Shown piece after piece: positions 1 to 6,898 of a stretch of 29,371 bases of DNA. This DNA comes from HGM12587 sp045128635 (GTDB taxonomy: Bacteria > Bacillota > Clostridia > Lachnospirales > Lachnospiraceae), in assembly GCA_045128635.1 (NCBI GenBank), contig JBGVRS010000069.1, positions 1-29,371 on the forward strand. The letters run 5' to 3'. Position numbers and translations under genes: made by a program. A model generated the notes under the pieces. It worked only from the letters and a program-made list of their open reading frames with translations, was not told the origin of the DNA and made no database searches. Within the stretch, counting starts at the first letter, position 1; every line of letters begins with the position of its first letter.

Positions 1-780
1 CAATGCATCTGAGAACTTCTTGAAATCCTCATTTTCTTCTGTAATCTCATCATTTCCTGCAAGACCATTTGCAAGCACAAGCATTGTATCATTTGTTGAA
101 GTATCTCTATCAACAGACACCATATTAAATGTATCCTGAACATTTGCTTTAACAGCCTTTGTAAGCATTTCCTTGGAAATATTCGCATCAGTTGTTACAA
201 ACGCAAGCATTGTACACATATTTGGATGAATCATCCCGGAACCTTTACACATACCGCCGATGGTCACTGTTTTGCCGCCAACTTCAAATTCTACGGCAAT
301 TTCCTTATTCACTGTATCAGTTGTCATGATTGCCTTGGAAGCCAAAGTGCCATGTTCTAAAGATGCACCTTTTGCTTCTGCCAGCAGATCCACACCTGCT
401 AAAATCTTGTTCATTGGAAGCTGCATTCCAATAACGCCTGTGGATGCTACCAAAACAGATTCTTCCGGAATTCCAAAAGCCTTTCCTGCTGCTTTTGCAG
501 TATCAAGACAGTATCCATAGCCTTCTGCGCCTGTACATGCATTGGCAACACCTGCATTGATAATGACTGCCTGTGCAATTCCTGATTCATATACGATTTT
601 CTGGTCCCATTTTACCGGAGCTGCTTTTACAACATTGGTTGTAAATGTGCCGGCCGCTTTACAAGGCACTTCACTATATACGAGAGCCATATCCATTCTG
701 TTCTTATATTTAATACCAGCTTCTACACCAGCTGCTTCAAAACCTTTTGCTGCGGTCACGCCACCCGGAATCTGTTTCAT
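1..780 (-). CDS. argJ: ArgJ, bifunctional glutamate N-acetyltransferase / ornithine acetyltransferase (3' end outside window)
   Basis: ArgJ moves acetyl groups from N-acetylornithine to glutamate in the cyclic arginine pathway and can also use acetyl-CoA. It is a cytoplasmic enzyme that cuts itself before a conserved Thr to give two subunits. The 260 visible residues read as ArgJ from the start (MKQIPGGVTAAKGF, then NACTG and STGVIG). The self-cleavage region KGSGMIHPNM-C-TML has the Thr at residue 190, preceded by Cys where Ala is usual. The start at 780 is chosen because AGGAGG lies 7 bases upstream. An ATG at 785 opens only ATG-AAA-TGA. The GNAT stop codon TAG forms the first bases of this ribosome binding site, so the two genes are probably translationally coupled. 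Transcription comes from the argC promoter. The gene runs off the left edge, where argB and argD would be expected from other Clostridia. Confidence 0.95.
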   Translation of the reverse strand, partial: MKQIPGGVTAAKGFEAAGVEAGIKYKNRMDMALVYSEVPCKAAGTFTTNVVKAAPVKWDQKIVYESGIAQAVIINAGVANACTGAEGYGYCLDTAKAAGKAFGIPEESVLVASTGVIGMQLPMNKILAGVDLLAEAKGASLEHGTLASKAIMTTDTVNKEIAVEFEVGGKTVTIGGMCKGSGMIHPNMCTMLAFVTTDANISKEMLTKAVKANVQDTFNMVSVDRDTSTNDTMLVLANGLAGNDEITEENEDFKKFSDAL

Positions 781-791
781 TTCATAACCTC

Positions 792-1238
792 CTACTGAAT
801 AAATGCAGTAATATTCTTTTCATTTAATGTAAAGTCGTAATAGTTCAAATCTTCTCGTTTTGTCCAGCCAATTTCTTTCCAGAACGCATTCCCAATATCA
901 TTCTGGGTAAATGCAATGAGGCTGACCTTATTAATCTGAAGCTCTTTTAATTTTTCCATACACCAGATAACCATGGTCTTTCCAATGCCCTGGCGTCTGT
1001 AATCTTTATGTACACATACATGGTAGAGACATCCTCTTCGTCCATCCGATCCGCAGAGAATCGCACCGACAATTTTTCCTTCCTCTTCCGCTACGACACT
1101 TAATCCCGGATTCCATTTTAAGAATCTTTCAATGCCTTCCCTAGAATCATCCACGCTTCGGATACCGAAACCTTTGATGGTCTTCCAGAGTGCAAATACG
1201 TTGTCGTAGTCTTCTATTTTCATTTCTCTGATTGTCAT
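792..1238 (-). CDS. GNAT-family N-acetyltransferase inside the arginine operon
   Basis: A 148-residue single-domain GNAT protein. The acetyl-CoA loop is visible as VHKDYRRQGIGKTM (motif A, R/Q-x-x-G-x-G/A form), preceded by beta strands VVAEEEGKIVGAILCG and followed by an F-W-K-E-I-G-W motif B. The region DGRRGCLYHVCVHKDYRRQGIG resembles the E. coli YpeA type from memory. AAGGAG lies 6 bases before the ATG and shares bases with the argC stop TAA. Its own stop TAG overlaps the argJ ribosome binding site, so it is an integral middle gene of argC-GNAT-argJ. Inference: it could be a short N-acetylglutamate synthase priming the cyclic pathway, or a protein or metabolite acetylase that only shares the operon. 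The family alone does not fix the substrate. Confidence 0.85.
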   Translation of the reverse strand: MTIREMKIEDYDNVFALWKTIKGFGIRSVDDSREGIERFLKWNPGLSVVAEEEGKIVGAILCGSDGRRGCLYHVCVHKDYRRQGIGKTMVIWCMEKLKELQINKVSLIAFTQNDIGNAFWKEIGWTKREDLNYYDFTLNEKNITAFIQ

Positions 1239-1248
1239 TGAAATCTCC

Positions 1249-2289
1249 TTATGGGAACATCGGAATCAGTTCCAGCCCTTCGCTTTCCTTAAGGCCAAAC
1301 ATTAAGTTCATGTTCTGTACCGCCTGACCTGCAGCACCTTTCACAAGGTTGTCCATCGCTCCCATCATAATGATACGTTTTGTACGTGGGTCAATTTTGA
1401 AGTTTACATCTACGTAGTTACTTCCTTCTACCCATTTTGTCTGAGGGCAGACATCTTTTTCAAGTACGCGGACAAATTTTTCATTTGCATAATATTTATC
1501 ATAAATAGCTTTAATTTCTTCGTATGTCACATCTTTTTTCAAAGTTGCATAGGCTGTGATCAAAATACCACGGTTCATTGGAACCAGATGTGGTGTAAAG
1601 TTTAAAAGCACTTCTTCACCGGATGCATAAGACAACTGTTCTTCAATTTCCGGTGTATGTCTGTGGTTTGCAACACCGTACGCTTTGATGTTTTCATTTA
1701 CTTCACAGTAAAGGTTGTCCACTTTTGCACCACGACCTGCACCTGATGTGCCGGATTTTGCATCAATGATCACTGTGCTCATATCAATGAGACCCTCTTT
1801 TGCAAGAGGATAGATTGATAAAGTGGAGCATGTTGGATAACAACCCGGGTTGGCAATTAATCTTGCATTTTTAATATCTTCGCGATTAATCTCGCAAAGA
1901 CCATACACTGCTTCTTCGATAAACTGTGGTGATTTATGTTCGATGCCATACCATGATTCATAAGTAGCCACATCTTTAATACGGAAATCTGCACTAAGGT
2001 CAACAATCTTTACCTTATTTAAAATATCTTCGTTCACCAAAGATGCGCATAAGCCCTGTGGAGTTGCTGTAAAAATCACATCCACTTCGTTTGCCAAAGC
2101 TTCCATATTGTCATCCATACATTTATCATCAACAATCTGGAAGAAGTTCTGATAAACATCTGCATATTTTTTGTCAACATAGCTTCTTGAGCCAAACCAT
2201 TTAATTTCTGCTTCTTTATGATTCATAAGGAGTCTTACCAGCTCGCCGCCTGCGTATCCGGTAGATCCGATAATTCCAACTTTAATCAT
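1249..2289 (-). CDS. argC: N-acetyl-gamma-glutamyl-phosphate reductase ArgC
   Basis: ArgC reduces N-acetylglutamyl phosphate to the semialdehyde with NADPH, the third step of arginine synthesis. The 346-residue length is normal for the family. The N-terminal Rossmann motif GIIGSTGYAGGELVRLL is intact, and the catalytic Cys150 sits in ANPGCYPT. Conserved SGTSGAGRGA and NHRHTPEIEEQL follow, the latter with the active-site His. AGGAG lies 10 bases before the ATG at 2289. A closer ATG only 2 bases from the Shine-Dalgarno opens a two-codon frame and is unlikely to be used. It is the first gene of the operon with the GNAT and argJ, and is driven by the promoter at 2356-2381. ARG-box-like sites upstream suggest ArgR repression. 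Confidence 0.97.
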   Translation of the reverse strand: MIKVGIIGSTGYAGGELVRLLMNHKEAEIKWFGSRSYVDKKYADVYQNFFQIVDDKCMDDNMEALANEVDVIFTATPQGLCASLVNEDILNKVKIVDLSADFRIKDVATYESWYGIEHKSPQFIEEAVYGLCEINREDIKNARLIANPGCYPTCSTLSIYPLAKEGLIDMSTVIIDAKSGTSGAGRGAKVDNLYCEVNENIKAYGVANHRHTPEIEEQLSYASGEEVLLNFTPHLVPMNRGILITAYATLKKDVTYEEIKAIYDKYYANEKFVRVLEKDVCPQTKWVEGSNYVDVNFKIDPRTKRIIMMGAMDNLVKGAAGQAVQNMNLMFGLKESEGLELIPMFP

Positions 2290-2355
2290 TTTTTCATATC
2301 TCCTCTCGAAAACAATCCTTTTTCGATTTACTAATTTAAAGTATTCTTTCTATAT

Positions 2356-2381
2356 ATTATACTTTTTTTTGAATCTGTCAA
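2356..2381 (-). promoter_or_regulatory. Candidate argC promoter
   Basis: On the minus strand a perfect TTGACA (2381-2376) is followed by a TATAAT at 2361-2356 with a short 14-base spacer. The overlapping TAATAT gives a better 16-base spacer. It lies about 70 bases upstream of the argC start and is the only strong match there. Confidence 0.65.
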
Positions 2382-2398
2382 CCTTTTTTCTATATTCT

Positions 2399-2475
2399 TT
2401 TGTATAATTATTCACTATTTATGCATAATATTCGTATTTTTATGAATATTATTTAAAATAATGTATAAATTTACA
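2399..2475. promoter_or_regulatory. ARG-box-like operator cluster between argC and argG
   Basis: The 18-mer TTTGTATAATTATTCACT (2399-2416) matches the ArgR/AhrC palindrome TGAATwwwwATTCA with one core mismatch. Weaker half-matching copies follow: around 2422-2435 (TGCATAATATTCGT), at 2443-2456 (TGAATATTATTTAA) and at 2462-2475 (TGTATAAATTTACA). The last one directly abuts the argG -35. Centres are about 21, 21 and 19 bases apart, the spacing expected of adjacent ArgR sites. The first box is convincing. The others are AT-rich and individually weak. Role in co-repressing both divergent arginine transcripts is inferred. Confidence 0.55.
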
Positions 2476-2476
2476 C

Positions 2477-2505
2477 TTGCATTTCTAGAATGTTTGATGT
2501 ATAGT
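2477..2505 (+). promoter_or_regulatory. argG promoter
   Basis: TTGCAT (2477-2482), a 17-base spacer and TATAGT (2500-2505) form a good sigma-A promoter. The predicted transcript starts near 2512 and has a leader of about 65 bases before argG. Confidence 0.75.
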
Positions 2506-2578
2506 AGTGTTCAACTGGTAAAAACACCAAAAATCGGAAAAATTATGAAATTACTTTTAGAATAAGGAGATTGGAATT

Positions 2579-3805
2579 ATGAAAGAAAAAGTTGTATTGG
2601 CATACTCAGGCGGCCTTGACACAACAGCAATTATCCCATGGTTAAAAGAACAGTTTGATTATGATGTAGTTTGCTGCTGTATCGACTGCGGACAGGGAAG
2701 TGAATTAGACGGGCTGCAGGAAAGAGCAAAATTATCCGGCGCTGCAAAATTATACATTGAAGATGTTGTAGATGAGTTCAGCGAAGATTTCATCATGCCA
2801 TGTGTACAGGCTGGTGCCGTTTATGAAAACAAATATTTACTGGGAACTTCTATGGCTCGTCCGGTAATTGCAAAACGTCTGGTAGAAATCGCACGTAAAG
2901 AAGGTGCGGTTGCAATCTGTCACGGTGCAACAGGTAAAGGAAATGACCAGATTCGTTTCGAACTTGGTATCAAAGCACTTGCTCCGGATATCAAAGTAAT
3001 CGCTCCATGGCGTATGACAGATGTATGGACAATGCAGTCTCGTGAAGATGAAATTGAATTCTGTAAAGCACACGGAATTGACCTTCCATTCTCTTCAGAC
3101 TCAAGCTACAGCCGTGACCGCAACTTATGGCATATCAGCCATGAAGGTCTGGAACTTGAAAACCCTGCATTAGAACCAAATTATGATCACTTATTAGTTA
3201 TGAGCGTTTCTCCTGAAAAAGCTCCTGACGAACCGGAATACGTAACAATGACATTTGAAAAAGGTGTTCCAACATCTGTAAATGGTAAATCCATGAAAGT
3301 TGCTGACATCATCAAAGAATTAAATGTTCTTGGCGGAAAACATGGTATCGGTATCGTTGATATCGTAGAAAACCGTGTTGTTGGTATGAAATCCCGTGGC
3401 GTTTATGAAACACCAGGCGGAACAATCCTTATGGAAGCACACAAACAGTTAGAAGAACTGGTTCTTGACCGTGCAACTATGGAAATGAAAAAAGACATCG
3501 GAAACAAAATGGCTCAGGTTGTTTACGAAGGAAAATGGTTCACACCTCTTTGTGATGCTCTTCGTGCATTTGTTGCAAGCACACAGGAATATGTGACAGG
3601 TGAAGTTAAATTCAAACTTTACAAAGGTAACATTTCAAAAGCAGGAACCACTTCTCCATACAGCTTATACAGCGAATCCTTAGCATCCTTCACAACAGGT
3701 GATTTATATGACCACCACGATGCAGACGGATTTATCACATTATTCGGACTTCCATTAAAAGTTCGTGCAATGAAACTTTTAGAAGTTGAACAGAACAAGA
3801 AATAA
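2579..3805 (+). CDS. argG: Argininosuccinate synthase ArgG
   Basis: ArgG joins citrulline and aspartate with ATP to give argininosuccinate, the penultimate step of arginine synthesis. At 408 residues it has the normal bacterial length. The ATP pyrophosphatase P-loop AYSGGLDTT is at residues 8-16. The family signature CHGATGKGNDQIRFE (citrulline/aspartate pocket) and the SSDSSYSRDRNLWHIS segment are intact, and ETPGGTIL lies in the C-terminal half. AAGGAG lies about 10 bases before the ATG. It is transcribed alone, divergently from argC, from the promoter at 2477-2505, and ends at the hairpin at 3818. No argH follows on this strand, so argininosuccinate lyase must be elsewhere. Confidence 0.98.
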   Translation: MKEKVVLAYSGGLDTTAIIPWLKEQFDYDVVCCCIDCGQGSELDGLQERAKLSGAAKLYIEDVVDEFSEDFIMPCVQAGAVYENKYLLGTSMARPVIAKRLVEIARKEGAVAICHGATGKGNDQIRFELGIKALAPDIKVIAPWRMTDVWTMQSREDEIEFCKAHGIDLPFSSDSSYSRDRNLWHISHEGLELENPALEPNYDHLLVMSVSPEKAPDEPEYVTMTFEKGVPTSVNGKSMKVADIIKELNVLGGKHGIGIVDIVENRVVGMKSRGVYETPGGTILMEAHKQLEELVLDRATMEMKKDIGNKMAQVVYEGKWFTPLCDALRAFVASTQEYVTGEVKFKLYKGNISKAGTTSPYSLYSESLASFTTGDLYDHHDADGFITLFGLPLKVRAMKLLEVEQNKK

Positions 3806-3811
3806 TTTTTT

Positions 3812-3849
3812 AAAAAATGGCGTGACCAAAACGGTCACGCCATAATTAT
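3812..3849. terminator. Bidirectional intrinsic terminator between argG and the GDPD gene
   Basis: A perfect 10-bp stem TGGCGTGACC / GGTCACGCCA (3818-3827 with 3833-3842) has a 5-base loop. Read on the minus strand it is followed by six U residues (from 3817-3812), ideal for the GDPD operon. Read on the plus strand the tail is the poorer TAATTATTT, still usable for argG. The two genes converge here. Confidence 0.88.
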
Positions 3850-4668
3850 TTACTTCAATATACAACTGTCAAAAATGAATAAATCAAAGTCATTCTTTAC
3901 TTCTTCGTATCGTTCTACACTTTTCACCGTGTATGTCACCGACAATGCTCCAAGCCATTTACAAACTCTTCTGGAAATATTCTTCACATATCGATGATCA
4001 TAAGCAATAAAATCCGGTCTGGTCAGAATATTTGTCAAAAGATAACTTACCAGTGAATAATATATTTTCTTCTTCGAATCTTTTGTTTCTTTTGAAAGCT
4101 TTCCGGACAACTGTCCTCTCAGTACATCCGGTCGATGTTTTTTATACCACATCAGTGCAAATGGATGAAAGCTTTCTATACAATAGTCTCCCTGATACCG
4201 ACTAAGCAGCTCATTTCCCAGTTCACAAACTTTTGTCAGAGGTCTATCCAGTTTATACTCAACGATTAATGGTACTCTTCCAGCTACCAGATTCAGCACT
4301 TCTTCAAAGGTCGGAATCCGCTCCTTTGACTCTGCAAGTCGAAGCTGCTGCAATTCCTCTAATGTGTAACCCCACACATTTCCTTCTATGCCGCACATTC
4401 GTTTCAATGTCGCATCATGGAACACAACCAGTCTATCGTCCTTGGTAAGCTGCACATCCATTTCAATACCATATCCGGCATCTACAGCCTTCTCAAAAGC
4501 CGCAAGAGAATTTTCCGGCGCATCACTCTCATTATCAAATAACCCTCTGTGAGCATAAAATTTTTGTTTCATAAAAGGTGTTCGGTCCGCCCGATTTATC
4601 ATTCTTGGTGCTGTCAGAAATAGATATAATGCCAGTAAAATGATGATTATAATCAGCAAAACCTTCAT
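3850..4668 (-). CDS. Membrane-anchored glycerophosphodiester phosphodiesterase family protein
   Basis: GDPD enzymes hydrolyse glycerophosphodiesters to glycerol-3-phosphate and an alcohol. The 272 residues begin with one hydrophobic segment (residues 2-20) without a clear cleavage site, so the catalytic domain is probably tethered to the membrane. The TIM-barrel signatures are present: H40-R41-G, E52-N-S, E69-M-D71 (metal ligands) and H84-D. The segment RIPTFEEVL follows, then IVEYK. It starts 27 bases after the MFS gene stop and has only a weak ribosome binding site, fitting a distal operon position. Inference: the operon may take up and break down phospholipid head-group diesters, but the MFS substrate is unknown. 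The terminator follows directly. Confidence 0.9.
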   Translation of the reverse strand: MKVLLIIIIILLALYLFLTAPRMINRADRTPFMKQKFYAHRGLFDNESDAPENSLAAFEKAVDAGYGIEMDVQLTKDDRLVVFHDATLKRMCGIEGNVWGYTLEELQQLRLAESKERIPTFEEVLNLVAGRVPLIVEYKLDRPLTKVCELGNELLSRYQGDYCIESFHPFALMWYKKHRPDVLRGQLSGKLSKETKDSKKKIYYSLVSYLLTNILTRPDFIAYDHRYVKNISRRVCKWLGALSVTYTVKSVERYEEVKNDFDLFIFDSCILK

Positions 4669-4695
4669 AGTTTATCGCACTTCTTTCTAACTTTT

Positions 4696-5967
4696 TTAGT
4701 CATCCACATCAAAGTTTTCTACCAAACTCTTCTTCTGGATTGGCTTTGCATCCCCATGTTTTACCTGGGTCATGCAAAGGAACGCCAAGATTGCAAAGAA
4801 TACTGCATATGGGAATAATACTCTGTAAGATACATGCTCCAATAAGAAACCTGACAGGATTGGTGTGATTACCTGTGCTGACATGGAGAATGTATAATAA
4901 TATCCTGTATATTTACCAACATCTGCTGCAGAACACATTTCTACAACCATTGGTAAAGAGTTTACCCCAATAGAAGCCCATGCAAACCCGATGATCGCAA
5001 AGAATACATTCATAATCGGATGATAAGCATTGAAAATACCTGCTACGCCAAAGCAGCCGCCCAGTAATACAATACCGATCAAAATAGACTTCTTACGTCC
5101 GATTTTGGCTGAAATAAAACCAATCGGAATATAGCTGATGATTGCCGCAACAGTACAAACCATTAAGCAGCTTGCATATCCGCCGCCTTCCATGCCCCAA
5201 ACAGTGGTTGCATATCTTGAAAATGCTGTTGTAACACCGTTGTACGCTGCAAACCACATAGCTACTGATAATAAAATAAAGATTAGGCTTCGTTTTACTT
5301 CTTTTGGAAGTTCTGCAGTGCTTGAAACCACCGGAATATCATCATCTTCATTATCTGTTACTATTTCTGCTCCCAGCTTCTTTTCTTTAATCGTTAAGAA
5401 AAGTATCACTACACAAATTGCCATAAATGCTGCAATAGAAATAAATAATGGATAGTAATTTGGTGTATCCCCCGGTTCCACAACAAACTGAATCATTGCA
5501 AGGGCATAAAGACCACCCACAGCCCCCATCAGGTTAATTACCGCATTTCCTTTGCTTCGCAGTGGCTTTGGTGTTAAGTCCGGCATCAATGCAACTGCAG
5601 GAGAACGATAAAGTCCCATGGAAATCAAAAGCATGAATAATACAACAATAAACATCACCAGATTCTGTGTACGGTCAGCATATGGTAAAATCATAAGTAA
5701 TATTACCGCCAATGCAGTACCGCCCAAAATAAATGGCATACGTTTTCCAATTTTGGTATCTACTTTATCAGATAATGCACCAAAGATTGGCAGTAAGAAC
5801 AATGCAAGTACATTATCACCTGCCATAATGACACCTGTCATGGTTTCTTTCATATGAAAGGTGTTCTTTAAGATTAATGGAATGATGTTATCATACATCT
5901 GCCAAAAAGCACTGATTGATAAAAACGCCAAACCAATTAACAAAGTTCTTTTGTAATTTAATTTCAT
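4696..5967 (-). CDS. MFS transporter (SLC45/GPH-like)
   Basis: A 423-residue, roughly 12-helix permease of the major facilitator superfamily. The first cytoplasmic loop carries the family motif as FGALSDKVDTKIGKRMPFI, and the second half has a matching SAKIGRKKS loop. The segment YRSPAVALMPDLTPKPLRSKGN resembles SLC45 or GPH-type sugar/cation symporters, but substrate cannot be read from sequence. A charged loop (EIVTDNEDDDIPVV) separates the two six-helix halves. The gene starts 2 bases after the stop of the upstream 76-residue gene and lacks a good Shine-Dalgarno of its own, which suggests translational coupling. The GDPD gene follows after 27 bases. Its polar C-terminus ends in ENFDVDD. 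Confidence 0.88.
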   Translation of the reverse strand: MKLNYKRTLLIGLAFLSISAFWQMYDNIIPLILKNTFHMKETMTGVIMAGDNVLALFLLPIFGALSDKVDTKIGKRMPFILGGTALAVILLMILPYADRTQNLVMFIVVLFMLLISMGLYRSPAVALMPDLTPKPLRSKGNAVINLMGAVGGLYALAMIQFVVEPGDTPNYYPLFISIAAFMAICVVILFLTIKEKKLGAEIVTDNEDDDIPVVSSTAELPKEVKRSLIFILLSVAMWFAAYNGVTTAFSRYATTVWGMEGGGYASCLMVCTVAAIISYIPIGFISAKIGRKKSILIGIVLLGGCFGVAGIFNAYHPIMNVFFAIIGFAWASIGVNSLPMVVEMCSAADVGKYTGYYYTFSMSAQVITPILSGFLLEHVSYRVLFPYAVFFAILAFLCMTQVKHGDAKPIQKKSLVENFDVDD

Positions 5968-5969
5968 AC

Positions 5970-6200
5970 TTATTCTAACCCATTTACATATTCAGAAACC
6001 GCTGTTGTGTCAACACTTACTGCTGGTCCTTCTGCGTTCTGAACTGTTACAACTGCAGAATATCCAAGCCATGCAACTAATACTGCACCAACAATGCCAA
6101 CGCAGATTTTTGTGATCATGGATTTCTGTTTTGCTTTTTTCGCAATTTCTTTTCTGTTTTTCTTATTTTCTTTATACTGATTTACTTTTTCCTGACTCAT
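5970..6200 (-). CDS. Small single-pass membrane protein, first gene of the MFS-GDPD operon
   Basis: The 76-residue product MSQEKVNQYKENKKNRKEIAKK... has a very basic N-terminus (Lys/Arg-rich residues 5-27), one transmembrane helix (ITKICVGIVGAVLVAWLGYSAVV, split by no charges) and a short acidic C-terminal tail ending EYVNGLE. By the positive-inside rule the N-terminus is cytoplasmic. The start at 6200 is preferred over an in-frame ATG at 6218, because GAGGAG lies 7 bases before it while the upstream ATG lies in front of that site. Stop and MFS start are 2 bases apart. I do not recognise a family. A transporter accessory subunit is an inference from the coupling alone. Confidence 0.75.
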   Translation of the reverse strand: MSQEKVNQYKENKKNRKEIAKKAKQKSMITKICVGIVGAVLVAWLGYSAVVTVQNAEGPAVSVDTTAVSEYVNGLE

Positions 6201-6242
6201 GATAAAACTCCTCACCATCTATTGTTATATAAACTAACTCCG

Positions 6243-6251
6243 ATTATATCA
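6243..6251 (-). promoter_or_regulatory. Extended -10 promoter of the small membrane protein-MFS-GDPD operon
   Basis: On the minus strand TGATATAAT gives a perfect TATAAT with the TGn extension. No recognisable -35 is present 17 bases upstream. The upstream flank holds TCACAAAAGTGTGA, a near-palindrome (CAC-AAAA-GTG) that could be a regulator site. Confidence 0.55.
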
Positions 6252-6320
6252 CACTTTTGTGAAAAATCCATGTTTTTCCGTAAATTTTACATAACAATCA
6301 CTCTTCCAAATAAATCTGCG

Positions 6321-6349
6321 TTGATTCTCATTTCAAAAAAAGATATACT
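6321..6349 (+). promoter_or_regulatory. Promoter of the DUF5721 gene
   Basis: TTGATT (6321-6326), 17-base spacer, TATACT (6344-6349). It is followed by a short leader of about 20 bases with AAGGAGAG in front of the ATG at 6376. Confidence 0.7.
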
Positions 6350-6375
6350 GGGATTAAGATTTAAGGAGAGATTTT

Positions 6376-6876
6376 ATGGTTGCATTACAAATTCAAGACA
6401 TTAAAATTTTTATGAATAAACTACTTCTTTCTCAGACATTCGACAATTTTCTGCTCGTAGAAGGCAGTGTCACCACTTATAATACATTCCGCATTGAGGG
6501 GCGGGTTCACAAAGACTTTTTTTCAGCAGAAGAAATCGAAGAAAAAAATCTGGAAAACCGGGAATTTTCCCTCTGGAAAGAGGTAAAAGCTTTCTGTCTG
6601 GAACTGATCAAAGGGAAAAAAACACCTCTTGGTTTTAAGTTTACTTTCCAGTTATCTAAAGAAAACTCTGCGAAGCTTCTTACATCCTCAGGCATTACAT
6701 CGATTCAGCCTGAAAACATCTCTGGACTGCTGTTAAATATCCGCTATGACAATGGAGCTTTAAATATTATCACAGCTACAAACCTTAATCTGTTTACCCT
6801 TGACAAATCACTGGAACATGCCTGGGATGACATGATAAAACGTTTCTTAAAACAACAGGAGATCAGCTTTCTGTAA
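6376..6876 (+). CDS. DUF5721-like family protein of unknown function
   Basis: A 166-residue soluble protein with no membrane helix. It begins MVALQIQDIKIFMNKLLLSQTFDNFLLVEGSVTT, a pattern I recall from DUF5721 proteins of Lachnospiraceae. The family name is from memory and not checked. The sequence alternates short beta-like stretches (FRIEGRVHKDFFS, LGFKFTFQLSKEN, GLLLNIRYDNGALNIITATNL) and ends in a basic amphipathic helix DMIKRFLKQQEISFL. AAGGAG lies 9 bases before the ATG. It is a single-gene transcript, divergent from the MFS operon and convergent with htpG. No function can be given. Confidence 0.8.
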   Translation: MVALQIQDIKIFMNKLLLSQTFDNFLLVEGSVTTYNTFRIEGRVHKDFFSAEEIEEKNLENREFSLWKEVKAFCLELIKGKKTPLGFKFTFQLSKENSAKLLTSSGITSIQPENISGLLLNIRYDNGALNIITATNLNLFTLDKSLEHAWDDMIKRFLKQQEISFL

Positions 6877-6895
6877 GCTGACCTCCTTTATTTTT
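6857..6895. terminator. Terminator between DUF5721 gene and htpG
   Basis: AGGAGATCAGCTT (6857-6869) pairs with AAGCTGACCTCCT (6875-6887) with one mismatch. It is followed on the plus strand by TTATTTTT. The stem includes the last codons and stop of the DUF5721 gene. In minus-strand RNA the mismatch becomes a G-U pair, so it may also stop htpG transcripts. Confidence 0.8.
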
Positions 6896-6898
6896 ATA

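Noticed and set aside
260..787. Two plus-strand open frames over argJ
   Set aside because: Both are antisense to a clear argJ and show no family features.
2274..2295. Two-codon upstream frame ATG-AAA-AAA-TGA before argC (and a similar ATG-AAA-TGA before argJ)
   Set aside because: The first ATG is only 2 bases from the Shine-Dalgarno in both cases, so initiation there is unlikely; it probably reflects AT-rich start regions.
4233..4448. Plus-strand frame over the GDPD gene and similar frames over htpG and purL
   Set aside because: They are antisense shadows of well-supported genes without start signals.
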